From positions 1 through 48,404 of the forward strand of contig JAKSUW010000007.1 of the NCBI GenBank assembly GCA_024408565.1: a DNA stretch of 48,404 nucleotides, read 5' to 3'. Shown here one piece after another: positions 33,186 through 40,953 of this stretch. Every line of letters begins with the position of its first letter. Position 1 is the stretch's first letter. The DNA is from Bacilli bacterium (GTDB taxonomy: Bacteria; Bacillota_I; Bacilli_A; RFN20; CAG-826). Both the position numbers and the translations under genes were made by a program. The notes below the pieces were generated by a model that did no database searches, was not told the origin of the DNA, and saw nothing but the letters and a program-made list of their open reading frames with translations.

Positions 33186-33644
33186 TTAGTCAACGGGGGC
33201 TTTGGGGTATTTAGCCCGGAAGGCATCATAATCTAATAAAGGTGATTTTTGTTTAATAATTTTGTATAAGTCGTGTTGGCGGGTATCGGTAAGATAAACC
33301 CAATAACCACTGTTACTATAGAATTTTAAATCGACGTGTTTTTTACTATACTTTTCGTCAAGATAAACAATATTATTAAAGCGGTACATCATGATTTTAC
33401 TACCATGACGAACGATTTGTTCATCTTCGATGACATAGTAAATTTTACTAATATAAATGATCATCCCAATTACCATCACGACAAAACTAACTGATAGATA
33501 AATGGCTTCTTTCCTTAAATCAATCGTTTCGACTAACCAAGACTTGCTACCAAAGATGGTCCAAAGGAGTCCGGCTAAAGCAACCCACAAAATAAAAAAG
33601 GTGCAATAGGTAAGTTTATGATTCGGCCGTAATCTTGTCTTCAT
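33186..33644 (-). CDS. Small membrane protein with PH-like domain
   Basis: A 152-residue protein with two hydrophobic segments (about residues 15-33 and 45-66) and a C-terminal cytosolic region of about 85 residues. The latter (YYVIEDEQIVRHG, YRFNNIVYLDEKY) resembles the bacterial PH-like fold found after two membrane spans. Function unknown. Start chosen at ATG 33644; a GTG one codon earlier lies upstream of the predicted transcription start. -10 TATAAT at 33658..33653 predicts a transcript beginning two bases before the ATG, with no Shine-Dalgarno. Confidence 0.7.
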   Translation of the reverse strand: MKTRLRPNHKLTYCTFFILWVALAGLLWTIFGSKSWLVETIDLRKEAIYLSVSFVVMVIGMIIYISKIYYVIEDEQIVRHGSKIMMYRFNNIVYLDEKYSKKHVDLKFYSNSGYWVYLTDTRQHDLYKIIKQKSPLLDYDAFRAKYPKAPVD

Positions 33645-33652
33645 CACTAGTT

Positions 33653-33685
33653 ATTATAATCAAAAACAAATAATTTTGATATAAT
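33653..33685. promoter_or_regulatory. Divergent leaderless promoters of the PH-like gene and leuS
   Basis: Minus strand TATAAT 33658..33653 (start near 33646; ATG 33644). Plus strand extended -10 TGA-TATAAT, box 33680..33685 (start near 33692; ATG 33695). Both boxes lie within 50 bases and neither gene has a Shine-Dalgarno. Confidence 0.55.
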
Positions 33686-33694
33686 ATATCAAGT

Positions 33695-36100
33695 ATGAGC
33701 CGTACGTATGAGCATTTAACCATCGAAAAAAAGTGGCGGGAATATTGGGCAAAACACAATACTTTTTATTGCGATACGCACGATTTTAAGAAACCGAAAT
33801 ATTACATCTTAGATATGTTCCCTTATCCTAGTGGCGAAGGTCTACACGTTGGTCACCCGGAAGGCTATACGGCGAGTGATATCATCGCACGGGTGAAACG
33901 GATGCAAGGCTACAATGTGCTTCATCCAATGGGTTGGGATGCGTTTGGTTTACCCGCTGAACAATTCGCTTTAAAAAATAATGTTCATCCGGAAGCCTTT
34001 ACGCGAAAAAATATCGCCCACTTTAAAGAACAAATTGAATCATTAGGTTTTTCTTACGACTGGAGTAAAGAAATCTCCACGATTGATCCTAGTTACTATA
34101 AATGGACCCAATGGATTTTTCTTAAACTCTATGAACATGGTCTAGCGGAAGTAAAAAATATCCCAGTGAATTTTTGTCCGAAACTTGGGACAGTTCTCGC
34201 TAATGAAGAAGTAATTGATGGAAAAAGTGAACGGGGTGGTTATCCGGTTATCCGGATGCCAATGCGGCAATGGATTTTAAAAATTACTAAATACGCAGAT
34301 AAACTCCTTGATGGTTTAAAAGAACTTGATTGGCCGAAGTCCACGATTGATATGCAAACCAATTGGATTGGTAAATCAATCGGTACCACGGTGACCTTTA
34401 AGATTAAAGGTAGTAATAAAACTTTTGATGTCTTTACAACTCGCGCGGATACTTTATTTGGTTGTACCTATTGCACCTTAGCGCCTGAGCATCCATTAGT
34501 GAAAGAGATTGTGAGTCAAGAACAAAAAGAGGAAGTTCTCGCCTATATTGAAAAAGTTTCACATAAGTCTGATCTAGAACGGACTGATTTAAATAAAGAT
34601 AAGTCCGGGGTATTTTTAGGCGTCTACGCGATTAATCCCATTAACCAAAAAGAAGTCCCGATTTATATTGCTGACTATGTTTTAGCAAGTTATGGGACTG
34701 GTGCTGTGATGGCGGTTCCCGCGCACGATAGTCGCGACTACGCGTTTGCTAAACTTCATCATCTTCCCATGATTCAAGTCTTAGAAGGTGATATTACTAA
34801 AGCGGCAATGGAAGAAGACGCGAAGCATATTAATAGTGATTTTATTAACGGCTTAATGATTGATGAAGCGAAACAAAAAATCACCAAACAATTAATGAAG
34901 ATTAAAGCGGGTAGTTTTACCGTTCACTATAAATTACGCGATTGGCTGTTCTCCCGGCAACGGTATTGGGGTGAACCAATTCCGATGTTAATGGACGAGA
35001 ATGATTTAAAGCCGTTAAATGAAAAAGACTTACCTTTGGTTTTACCAAAACTAGAGAAGTATGCGCCAAGTGGAACAGGTGAGTCGCCACTTGTTCATGC
35101 GGGTGATTGGTTAAATGTTAAGTTAAACAATAAAACCTATAAACGCGAAACGAACACAATGCCCCAATGGGCGGGCTCTTGTTGGTATTATCTCCGCTAT
35201 ATTGATCCAAAGAATGATAACGCGATTGCTGATCCTAATTTACTAAAACACTGGCTACCAGTGGACTTATATATCGGTGGGAGTGAACACGCGGTGCTGC
35301 ATCTACTTTATGCACGGTTCTGGCATAAATTCTTACACGATATTAACGTTGTACCAACTAGTGAACCATTTAAGAAATTATTCCACCAAGGTATGATCTT
35401 AGGGGAAAACGGCGAGAAGATGAGTAAGAGCCGTGGTAACGTCATTAATCCGGATGATATTGTAAAACAATACGGCGCGGATTCTTTACGTTTATACGAA
35501 ATGTTTATGGGGCCACTTGAAGCCTCGCTTCCCTGGAGTATGACGGGTCTAGATGGAGCAAGACGCTTTATTGAACGCGTCTGGCGGGTTTATACAAGCG
35601 ATGAACTCACAAAACGCTATAGTAAAGATAACGACCATAAGCTTGATTACATCTATCACTTTACGGTGAAGAAAGTAACCGAAGATTTCACGAATCTTCA
35701 ATTTAACACGGCGATTAGCCAAATGATGATTTTTATTAACGAAGTTTATAAAGCGGATAAAATCTATGAACCTTACATGCTTAATTTCTTAAAGATGTTC
35801 AGTTGTGTTTGTCCCTTTATTGGTGAAGAAATTAATGAACTTTTAGGAAGTCATGATTCCTTAGCCTACGCTTCTTGGCCAACTTATGATGAATCGAAAA
35901 TTGTGTTAGATGAAATTGAAATCGCTTTAAGCGTCAACGGAAAGATGAAGACAACTGTCAAGATTAAAACTAACGCGAGTGATGAAGAAATGAAAAACAT
36001 CGCCCTTAATAACGAAGTCATTAAGAAACATATTGACGGGAAAACCATTCGCAAGGTCATTACCGTGAAGAATAAAATTGTGAACGTGGTGGTAAGTTAA
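33695..36100 (+). CDS. leuS: Leucyl-tRNA synthetase
   Basis: An 801-residue class Ia synthetase charging tRNA-Leu. HVGH is at residues 51-54 in [12 protein letters not shown]; the CP1 editing domain is present ([26 protein letters not shown]); KMSKS is near residue 575; the C-terminal domain ends in VNVVVS. Unlike many Bacillota synthetase genes it has no T-box leader and is predicted leaderless. It heads the leuS-coaX-M20-trmB-pncB operon; coaX begins on the next base after its stop. Confidence 0.98.
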   Translation: MSRTYEHLTIEKKWREYWAKHNTFYCDTHDFKKPKYYILDMFPYPSGEGLHVGHPEGYTASDIIARVKRMQGYNVLHPMGWDAFGLPAEQFALKNNVHPEAFTRKNIAHFKEQIESLGFSYDWSKEISTIDPSYYKWTQWIFLKLYEHGLAEVKNIPVNFCPKLGTVLANEEVIDGKSERGGYPVIRMPMRQWILKITKYADKLLDGLKELDWPKSTIDMQTNWIGKSIGTTVTFKIKGSNKTFDVFTTRADTLFGCTYCTLAPEHPLVKEIVSQEQKEEVLAYIEKVSHKSDLERTDLNKDKSGVFLGVYAINPINQKEVPIYIADYVLASYGTGAVMAVPAHDSRDYAFAKLHHLPMIQVLEGDITKAAMEEDAKHINSDFINGLMIDEAKQKITKQLMKIKAGSFTVHYKLRDWLFSRQRYWGEPIPMLMDENDLKPLNEKDLPLVLPKLEKYAPSGTGESPLVHAGDWLNVKLNNKTYKRETNTMPQWAGSCWYYLRYIDPKNDNAIADPNLLKHWLPVDLYIGGSEHAVLHLLYARFWHKFLHDINVVPTSEPFKKLFHQGMILGENGEKMSKSRGNVINPDDIVKQYGADSLRLYEMFMGPLEASLPWSMTGLDGARRFIERVWRVYTSDELTKRYSKDNDHKLDYIYHFTVKKVTEDFTNLQFNTAISQMMIFINEVYKADKIYEPYMLNFLKMFSCVCPFIGEEINELLGSHDSLAYASWPTYDESKIVLDEIEIALSVNGKMKTTVKIKTNASDEEMKNIALNNEVIKKHIDGKTIRKVITVKNKIVNVVVS

Positions 36101-36835
36101 ATGGAATTAGTCATTGATATTGGTAATAGTTTTATTAAATGCGCTTGGGTGGATTTAAAGCATCGTCCCCAAGTTTTAAAATGTGAACGGTTTACATCGA
36201 AACAAAAACTTAATTTCGCTAATTTTAAAAATCCCGCGATTAAAGCGGTTGTGATTTGTAGTGTCGTGCCAAGTGTCACCAAGAAAGTTAAATCACTCGT
36301 AAAGCAAATCACTTCGGCGAAGATTTACGAAGTAAAGAATCTAAAAAAGAAAGTTAAACTTAATCAATTAACCGCGAAAGAAAACGAGATTGGCAGTGAC
36401 TTATTTGCCGATTTAGTGGGGGCCCGCTATTTATACGGGATGCCCGCGGTAATTTTTGATATCGGCACGGTCGCGAAAGTTTTAGGACTTGATCACAATA
36501 ATCATTTTATTGGCGCTTCCTTTTTACCCGGTTCTTTTGGTGCCGTTCAAGCCATGAATATTAATACCGCGAGTTTACCAACGATTAAATTAATCGCGTC
36601 ACGCTCACCGATTGGTAAAGATACCCATATGAGTATTAATAACGGAGTTATTTATTCATTAGTTTACGCGATTGAAGGCTTTACGCGTGACTATACAAAA
36701 GCTTTAAAAGCGAAACCGAAAGTTATTATTACTGGTGGTGGAGCGCGTTTAATTGTTGATAAATTAAAAAACGTTATCTATAATCCTCACTTAACCTTAA
36801 TCGGAAGTGATTACATTTATCAGGAGAATCTATGA
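36101..36835 (+). CDS. coaX: Type III pantothenate kinase
   Basis: A 244-residue ASKHA-fold kinase starting CoA synthesis. VIDIGNSFIKCAWV is the N-terminal phosphate motif, EIGSDLFADLVGARY the pantothenate/K+ site, and GKDTHMSINNGVIY and VIITGGGA the later motifs. The usual D-x-GTATT(x)D stretch is altered to FDIGTVAKVLGLD, so nucleotide binding may differ or activity may be lowered. It follows leuS with no gap and overlaps the M20 peptidase by four bases. Confidence 0.88.
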   Translation: MELVIDIGNSFIKCAWVDLKHRPQVLKCERFTSKQKLNFANFKNPAIKAVVICSVVPSVTKKVKSLVKQITSAKIYEVKNLKKKVKLNQLTAKENEIGSDLFADLVGARYLYGMPAVIFDIGTVAKVLGLDHNNHFIGASFLPGSFGAVQAMNINTASLPTIKLIASRSPIGKDTHMSINNGVIYSLVYAIEGFTRDYTKALKAKPKVIITGGGARLIVDKLKNVIYNPHLTLIGSDYIYQENL

Positions 36836-38163
36836 TTAATTTTAAAAAGCTAGTGGCACCATACGAAAATGATTTACTAAAAACTTTAGCGCATTTTGTT
36901 AGTATCCCGAGCGCTTATGATAAGGCGAGCGCGACAGAAGAAATGCCGTATGGAAAAAATATTGATCGCGCGATTAAAGAATTCGCTAAACTTGGCGAAA
37001 TGTATGGCTTTAAAGTTGAACGGAACAATCGTTACACGGAATTATCGCTTGGCGAAAAGGGCAAAGTCATTGGTATTTATGGTCACCTTGATGTAGTTCC
37101 GGTAAGTCCTAACGCGAAGCGTAATATGTACGAAATGAGTCGAGTGAAAGATACGCTTTATGGCCGTGGGGTAGCCGATGATAAAGGTCCGTTACTGGCT
37201 GCTTTTTACGCGGTTAAAGCCCTAAAAGATAATAATTTAATTCATCATCACCAAATTCGCATTTTCGCGGGTGGGGATGAAGAAAGACAAAATTCATGCA
37301 TCGAGGCTTATTTAAAAAAGCATTCATCACCCGATTATGGCTTTTCGCCTGATTCAAACTTCCCATTAATTTTTGGGGAGAAAGGGATGATGCATTTATT
37401 ACTCGGCAAGAAAATTACCTTCAAACATATTAGTAAAATTACTGGCGGTTTAGTCGCGAACGCGGTGAACTCTCGCACCACCTTTACCGTTGATAATATT
37501 GACGAAGTAAAAGATCACTTAACTGTTCCTCATACGATTGAAGGCAATAGCATTACCTTTAACGGTGTGGCTGCGCATGGTAGCACGCCCCAATTAGGGA
37601 AGAACGCTTTCTTGCTTGGCTTAAAAGAATTAGCAACGTTAAACCACGATGAGGTCGCTTTAAAACTTGCTGAGGATTTTTTAGACACGACTTGTAAACG
37701 CCTTGGCGCGTATCATACTGGAAAGTTATTAGAAACAACCGTTTGTGTGGGCATCGTTGATTATCACGATGGCGAATTAAAAATGACCGCGAATGTTCGC
37801 TGTCCCGAAGCACCGAGTGTTACCGAAATTATGCAAGAGGTTCTTAAAACTACTGGTTTTACCTTACTCCATGAAGAACACTGCGAGCACTTATATCGTG
37901 ATCCGTCCTCCCCTTTAATTAAAACGTTAATGAAGGCTTATCAAGATGAAACTGGTGATACAAAGACTCCACCAGTTGTTACCGGCGGTGGAACTTACGC
38001 CCATCATCTTAATAATACAGTCGCCTTTGGGGCGGAACCCGCCGGTGCGAACTACGCGATGCACCAAGACGATGAATATATTCCTGTTAAAAGCTTAATG
38101 CAAGCCGCCGCAATTTACGCTCGCGCGATTTATTACTTTCTTAACTTAAACGATGAGAACTAA
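36832..38163 (+). CDS. M20 family dipeptidase (PepV/Sapep type)
   Basis: A 443-residue zinc peptidase. GIYGHLDVVP (metal His) with GRGVADDKGP (bridging Asp), GGDEERQNS (catalytic Glu pair), GVAAHGSTP and the C-terminal GGGTYAHHLNN with a final metal His are present. Such enzymes cleave dipeptides or N-acyl amino acids in the cytosol. It overlaps coaX by ATGA and trmB by 11 bases. No signal peptide. Confidence 0.93.
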   Translation: MINFKKLVAPYENDLLKTLAHFVSIPSAYDKASATEEMPYGKNIDRAIKEFAKLGEMYGFKVERNNRYTELSLGEKGKVIGIYGHLDVVPVSPNAKRNMYEMSRVKDTLYGRGVADDKGPLLAAFYAVKALKDNNLIHHHQIRIFAGGDEERQNSCIEAYLKKHSSPDYGFSPDSNFPLIFGEKGMMHLLLGKKITFKHISKITGGLVANAVNSRTTFTVDNIDEVKDHLTVPHTIEGNSITFNGVAAHGSTPQLGKNAFLLGLKELATLNHDEVALKLAEDFLDTTCKRLGAYHTGKLLETTVCVGIVDYHDGELKMTANVRCPEAPSVTEIMQEVLKTTGFTLLHEEHCEHLYRDPSSPLIKTLMKAYQDETGDTKTPPVVTGGGTYAHHLNNTVAFGAEPAGANYAMHQDDEYIPVKSLMQAAAIYARAIYYFLNLNDEN

Positions 38164-38770
38164 ATATAAGCCTTGGGCTCTTCCTTATCTAAAAGCCCAC
38201 GCGGATTTTGCCTACGCGAGCTTTGATCCAAAGAATCCATTTTACAAACGGAATTTATGGATGGAAGTAGGCGGAGGTAAGGGTGACTTTATCATCCAAA
38301 TGGCGAAACTTAATCCCAAGATTCATTTTGTCATGATTGAACGAGTTATCTCCGTCGCGGGTCCCGCTTTAAAAAAGTTAAACGAAACGGACTTAAAAAA
38401 TGTTCGGATTATCTACGATAATTTTATTAATGTGATTCGTGATATTCCTTCTCGTGCGGTGACCAAAATCTTTCTTAATTTTTCTGATCCCTGGCCCAAA
38501 AAGAAACACGCCAAAAGGCGATTAACTTCACCAAACTTTATGCTTGATTATTACCGGATTTTAAAAAAGCATGGACAAATTGTGATGAAAACGGATCAAG
38601 ATAATCTATATGAATACACCAAATTAGTGTTGCCAAAAGAAAAATTTAAGATAATTGTTGATAATCCCCATTATAATAGATTAGACGTTAACGACGCTTT
38701 AACTGAATACGAAGCGAAGTTCCGTCAAGAGGGCAAGACGATTTATCGTCTTATCATTGAAAAAATATGA
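38153..38770 (+). CDS. trmB: tRNA (guanine-N7)-methyltransferase
   Basis: A 205-residue methyltransferase forming m7G46 in tRNA. VGGGKGDFIIQMA is the SAM motif, ERVISVAGPALKK follows, and NFSDPWPKKKHAKRRLTSP is the family signature; TDQDNLYEY near the end is typical. The start overlaps the M20 gene and the end overlaps pncB by four bases. Confidence 0.96.
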   Translation: MRTKYKPWALPYLKAHADFAYASFDPKNPFYKRNLWMEVGGGKGDFIIQMAKLNPKIHFVMIERVISVAGPALKKLNETDLKNVRIIYDNFINVIRDIPSRAVTKIFLNFSDPWPKKKHAKRRLTSPNFMLDYYRILKKHGQIVMKTDQDNLYEYTKLVLPKEKFKIIVDNPHYNRLDVNDALTEYEAKFRQEGKTIYRLIIEKI

Positions 38771-39864
38771 AACCATTAGAAGTTACCTTAAAAGAACAGG
38801 GGAAAATAAAACATTTAACGAACAAAACTTTTTGTTTTCCAAAAAGTATTGCTGATGGTTTTTATAGTGCGAACTACTTTTTAAAAACTCGTAACATTGT
38901 TTTAAAACATTTAAAGAATCATAAAGTCACCATGCAATTTTTCGCTCGTACGGACGACGCAATGCTCTGTGGTATTGATGAAGTTTTAGCGTTAATTAAA
39001 ACCTTCGCGAAAAATCCTACCCAATTAAAAATTGAAGCCTTAAATGATGGTGATTTAATGAAGGCCAACGAACCGGTTTTAAAAATCACTGGCCGCTACG
39101 AAGACTTTGGTTATCTTGAATCGTTAATTGATGGTATTTTAGCTAGACGTAGTAGTGTCGCCACGAACACCTACCGGATTAAAAAAGTGTTAGGTAAAAA
39201 ATATGATATGTTTTCGATGGCGGACCGCCAGGATGATTATTTGACCCAAGTGGGTGATGGTTACGCTAGTTATGTGGCAGGGGTAAGAAAAGTTTCCACT
39301 GACGCCCAAGGTTTATGGTGGGGCGGCCATGGTGTTGGCACGATGCCGCACGCGCTCATCCAAATGTGTGGTGGCGATATCGTGAAAGCTTGTAAACTAT
39401 ATCACGCGACTTATCCAAACGAAAAAGTCACGGCTCTGATTGATTATCATAACGATGTGATTACTGACTCGTTAAAGGTAGCGAAAGTCTTAGGTCGTCA
39501 TTTAGGCGCCGTGCGCGTAGACACATCCAAGGCCCTCATTGATAAATATTTTAAAAACAAGAACACTAAAGGCTTTGATCCACATGGTGTTTGTAAAGAA
39601 TTAATTTTTGCTTTACGGAAAGCGTTAGATAATCATGGTTATCGTTATGTGCGGATTATTGTTTCTTCTTCTTTTGATTTAGCAAAAATCAAAGAATGGG
39701 TAAAACTAAAAGTCCCAGTGGATGTCTTTGGTGTTGGTAGTGCCTTAGTGGTTAATAACACGGTCGGCTTTACGGGCGACCTCGTGCGGTTAGATAATAA
39801 ACCCCAAGCAAAAGTCGGGCGAAAAGATATCCCGAATAAGCGTTTAAAAATCGTAAAACTTTAA
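38767..39864 (+). CDS. pncB: Nicotinate phosphoribosyltransferase
   Basis: A 365-residue enzyme of the NAPRTase family that makes nicotinate mononucleotide for NAD salvage. Marks: FFARTDDAMLCGIDE, LESLIDGILARRSSVATN, WWGGHGVGTMPHAL with the active-site His, VRVDTSKALIDKY, and FGVGSALVVN near the C-terminus. It is of the shorter archaeal/Mollicutes-like kind. It is the last gene of the leuS operon and overlaps trmB by ATGA. Confidence 0.93.
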   Translation: MKPLEVTLKEQGKIKHLTNKTFCFPKSIADGFYSANYFLKTRNIVLKHLKNHKVTMQFFARTDDAMLCGIDEVLALIKTFAKNPTQLKIEALNDGDLMKANEPVLKITGRYEDFGYLESLIDGILARRSSVATNTYRIKKVLGKKYDMFSMADRQDDYLTQVGDGYASYVAGVRKVSTDAQGLWWGGHGVGTMPHALIQMCGGDIVKACKLYHATYPNEKVTALIDYHNDVITDSLKVAKVLGRHLGAVRVDTSKALIDKYFKNKNTKGFDPHGVCKELIFALRKALDNHGYRYVRIIVSSSFDLAKIKEWVKLKVPVDVFGVGSALVVNNTVGFTGDLVRLDNKPQAKVGRKDIPNKRLKIVKL

Positions 39865-39886
39865 TGTAAATATCTTCGCTTACATT
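39863..39886. promoter_or_regulatory. Operator-like inverted repeat before the LacI gene
   Basis: AATGTAA (39863..39869), 10 bases, TTACATT (39880..39886): perfect arms. The same half-site recurs at 39932..39938 in the -10 region of the LacI-type gene, so the regulator may bind here and control itself. Confidence 0.45.
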
Positions 39887-39899
39887 TCATAATGATTTC

Positions 39900-39922
39900 T
39901 TTTTTCATTGATAATGAAAGAA
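39900..39922. repeat. Hairpin between pncB and the LacI-type gene
   Basis: TTTTTTCATT (39900..39909), GAT, AATGAAAGAA (39913..39922): ten pairs with one T-G. Flanks are A-rich rather than T-rich on the plus strand, so it is not a textbook terminator. Confidence 0.4.
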
Positions 39923-39928
39923 AAAAAG

Positions 39929-39934
39929 TGTAAT
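39929..39934 (+). promoter_or_regulatory. -10 box of the LacI-type gene
   Basis: TGTAAT at 39929..39934 predicts a start at 39941, four bases before ATG 39945. No Shine-Dalgarno. It overlaps the AATGTAA half-site. Confidence 0.4.
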
Positions 39935-39944
39935 GTAAAGAAAC

Positions 39945-40952
39945 ATGGGTAACTTTAAAGACCGAGTCACCATTTATGAAGTCGCTAAGGCAAGTGGAGT
40001 TTCTCTTGCCACCGTTTCGCGAGTCATTAATAAACAGAGTAATGTGACACAAGCTACTCGTGATAAAGTGAATGCCACTATCGCGCGTTTAGGTTATAAA
40101 CCAAGTGCCTTAGCTCAAGCCCTTGCCACTAACCGTACCACCAATATTGGTGTCATTATTCCAAGCGCAAATTATGTTTATATTGCAAATCTTTTATATG
40201 GTCTAACCGAAGTGGCGCGGGCGAATGGCTTTTTAATTTCTTTATTTGTTACTTCGCATAACAAAGAAGAAGCGAACCGGATGCTAGAAAAAGTGATTAC
40301 GACGCACGTGGATGGAGCGATTATCTTTGATGATGAACTTGATGAACATGATATTGCCAAAGTTTCTAGTTATAATGTCCCCACCATTGTTATCAATAAC
40401 AATATTACGGATGAAAAGGTTGGTTGCGTTTATTTTGGTTATGAACATTTATTAAAGAAAATTGTCGCGGCAGTGTTAACCCGTGAGAAGAATAAAAAAG
40501 AAGTTACCTTCTTACATATGGAAAATGGTGGACGCCTATTATCTAGAATGGAGAAGGCTTTTTATGAAGTGCACGAATTACTGAATAAAAAAGCCTATTC
40601 GATTATGACCGATGATTCTTATACCAGAACCTACGATTACTTTAAACGTTATTTTAAAACCCACCGAAATCCAGGTTACTTTATTGCGTATCGTGACTCA
40701 TTAGCGAAAGCAGTTATTAACGCAGCGAAAGACAATGATCTAAAAGTGCCGGAAGATATTGAAGTGCTTTCGATTATCGGCACTAAATACGCGCACATTA
40801 TGTCACCCACAATCTCAAGTATGCATATTGATATGATTGAAGTGGGGAAGACGGCGGTTAATATGTTAAGTGCTTTAATTAAACATAACTTAACTGAGAA
40901 AGCGCATAAATTTGAAAGCGTCTACGAGAAGCGGGAGTCAACATTAGATTAA
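39945..40952 (+). CDS. LacI/GalR-family transcriptional regulator
   Basis: A 335-residue repressor: N-terminal helix-turn-helix TIYEVAKASGVSLATVSRVIN with hinge LGYKPSALAQAL (residues 1-60), then a periplasmic-binding-type effector domain (IGVIIPSANYVYIANLLYG; DGAIIFDDEL). It is one base ahead of a Ca2+-type P-ATPase and an ABC exporter, so it likely regulates that operon and itself. LacI regulators usually sense sugars or nucleosides, so the linkage to cation transport is unusual. The effector is unknown. Confidence 0.93.
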   Translation: MGNFKDRVTIYEVAKASGVSLATVSRVINKQSNVTQATRDKVNATIARLGYKPSALAQALATNRTTNIGVIIPSANYVYIANLLYGLTEVARANGFLISLFVTSHNKEEANRMLEKVITTHVDGAIIFDDELDEHDIAKVSSYNVPTIVINNNITDEKVGCVYFGYEHLLKKIVAAVLTREKNKKEVTFLHMENGGRLLSRMEKAFYEVHELLNKKAYSIMTDDSYTRTYDYFKRYFKTHRNPGYFIAYRDSLAKAVINAAKDNDLKVPEDIEVLSIIGTKYAHIMSPTISSMHIDMIEVGKTAVNMLSALIKHNLTEKAHKFESVYEKRESTLD

Positions 40953-40953
40953 G

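Noticed and set aside
39900-39922. Intrinsic terminator after pncB
   Set aside because: The hairpin is good but followed by A-rich rather than T-rich sequence, so it was listed only as an inverted repeat.
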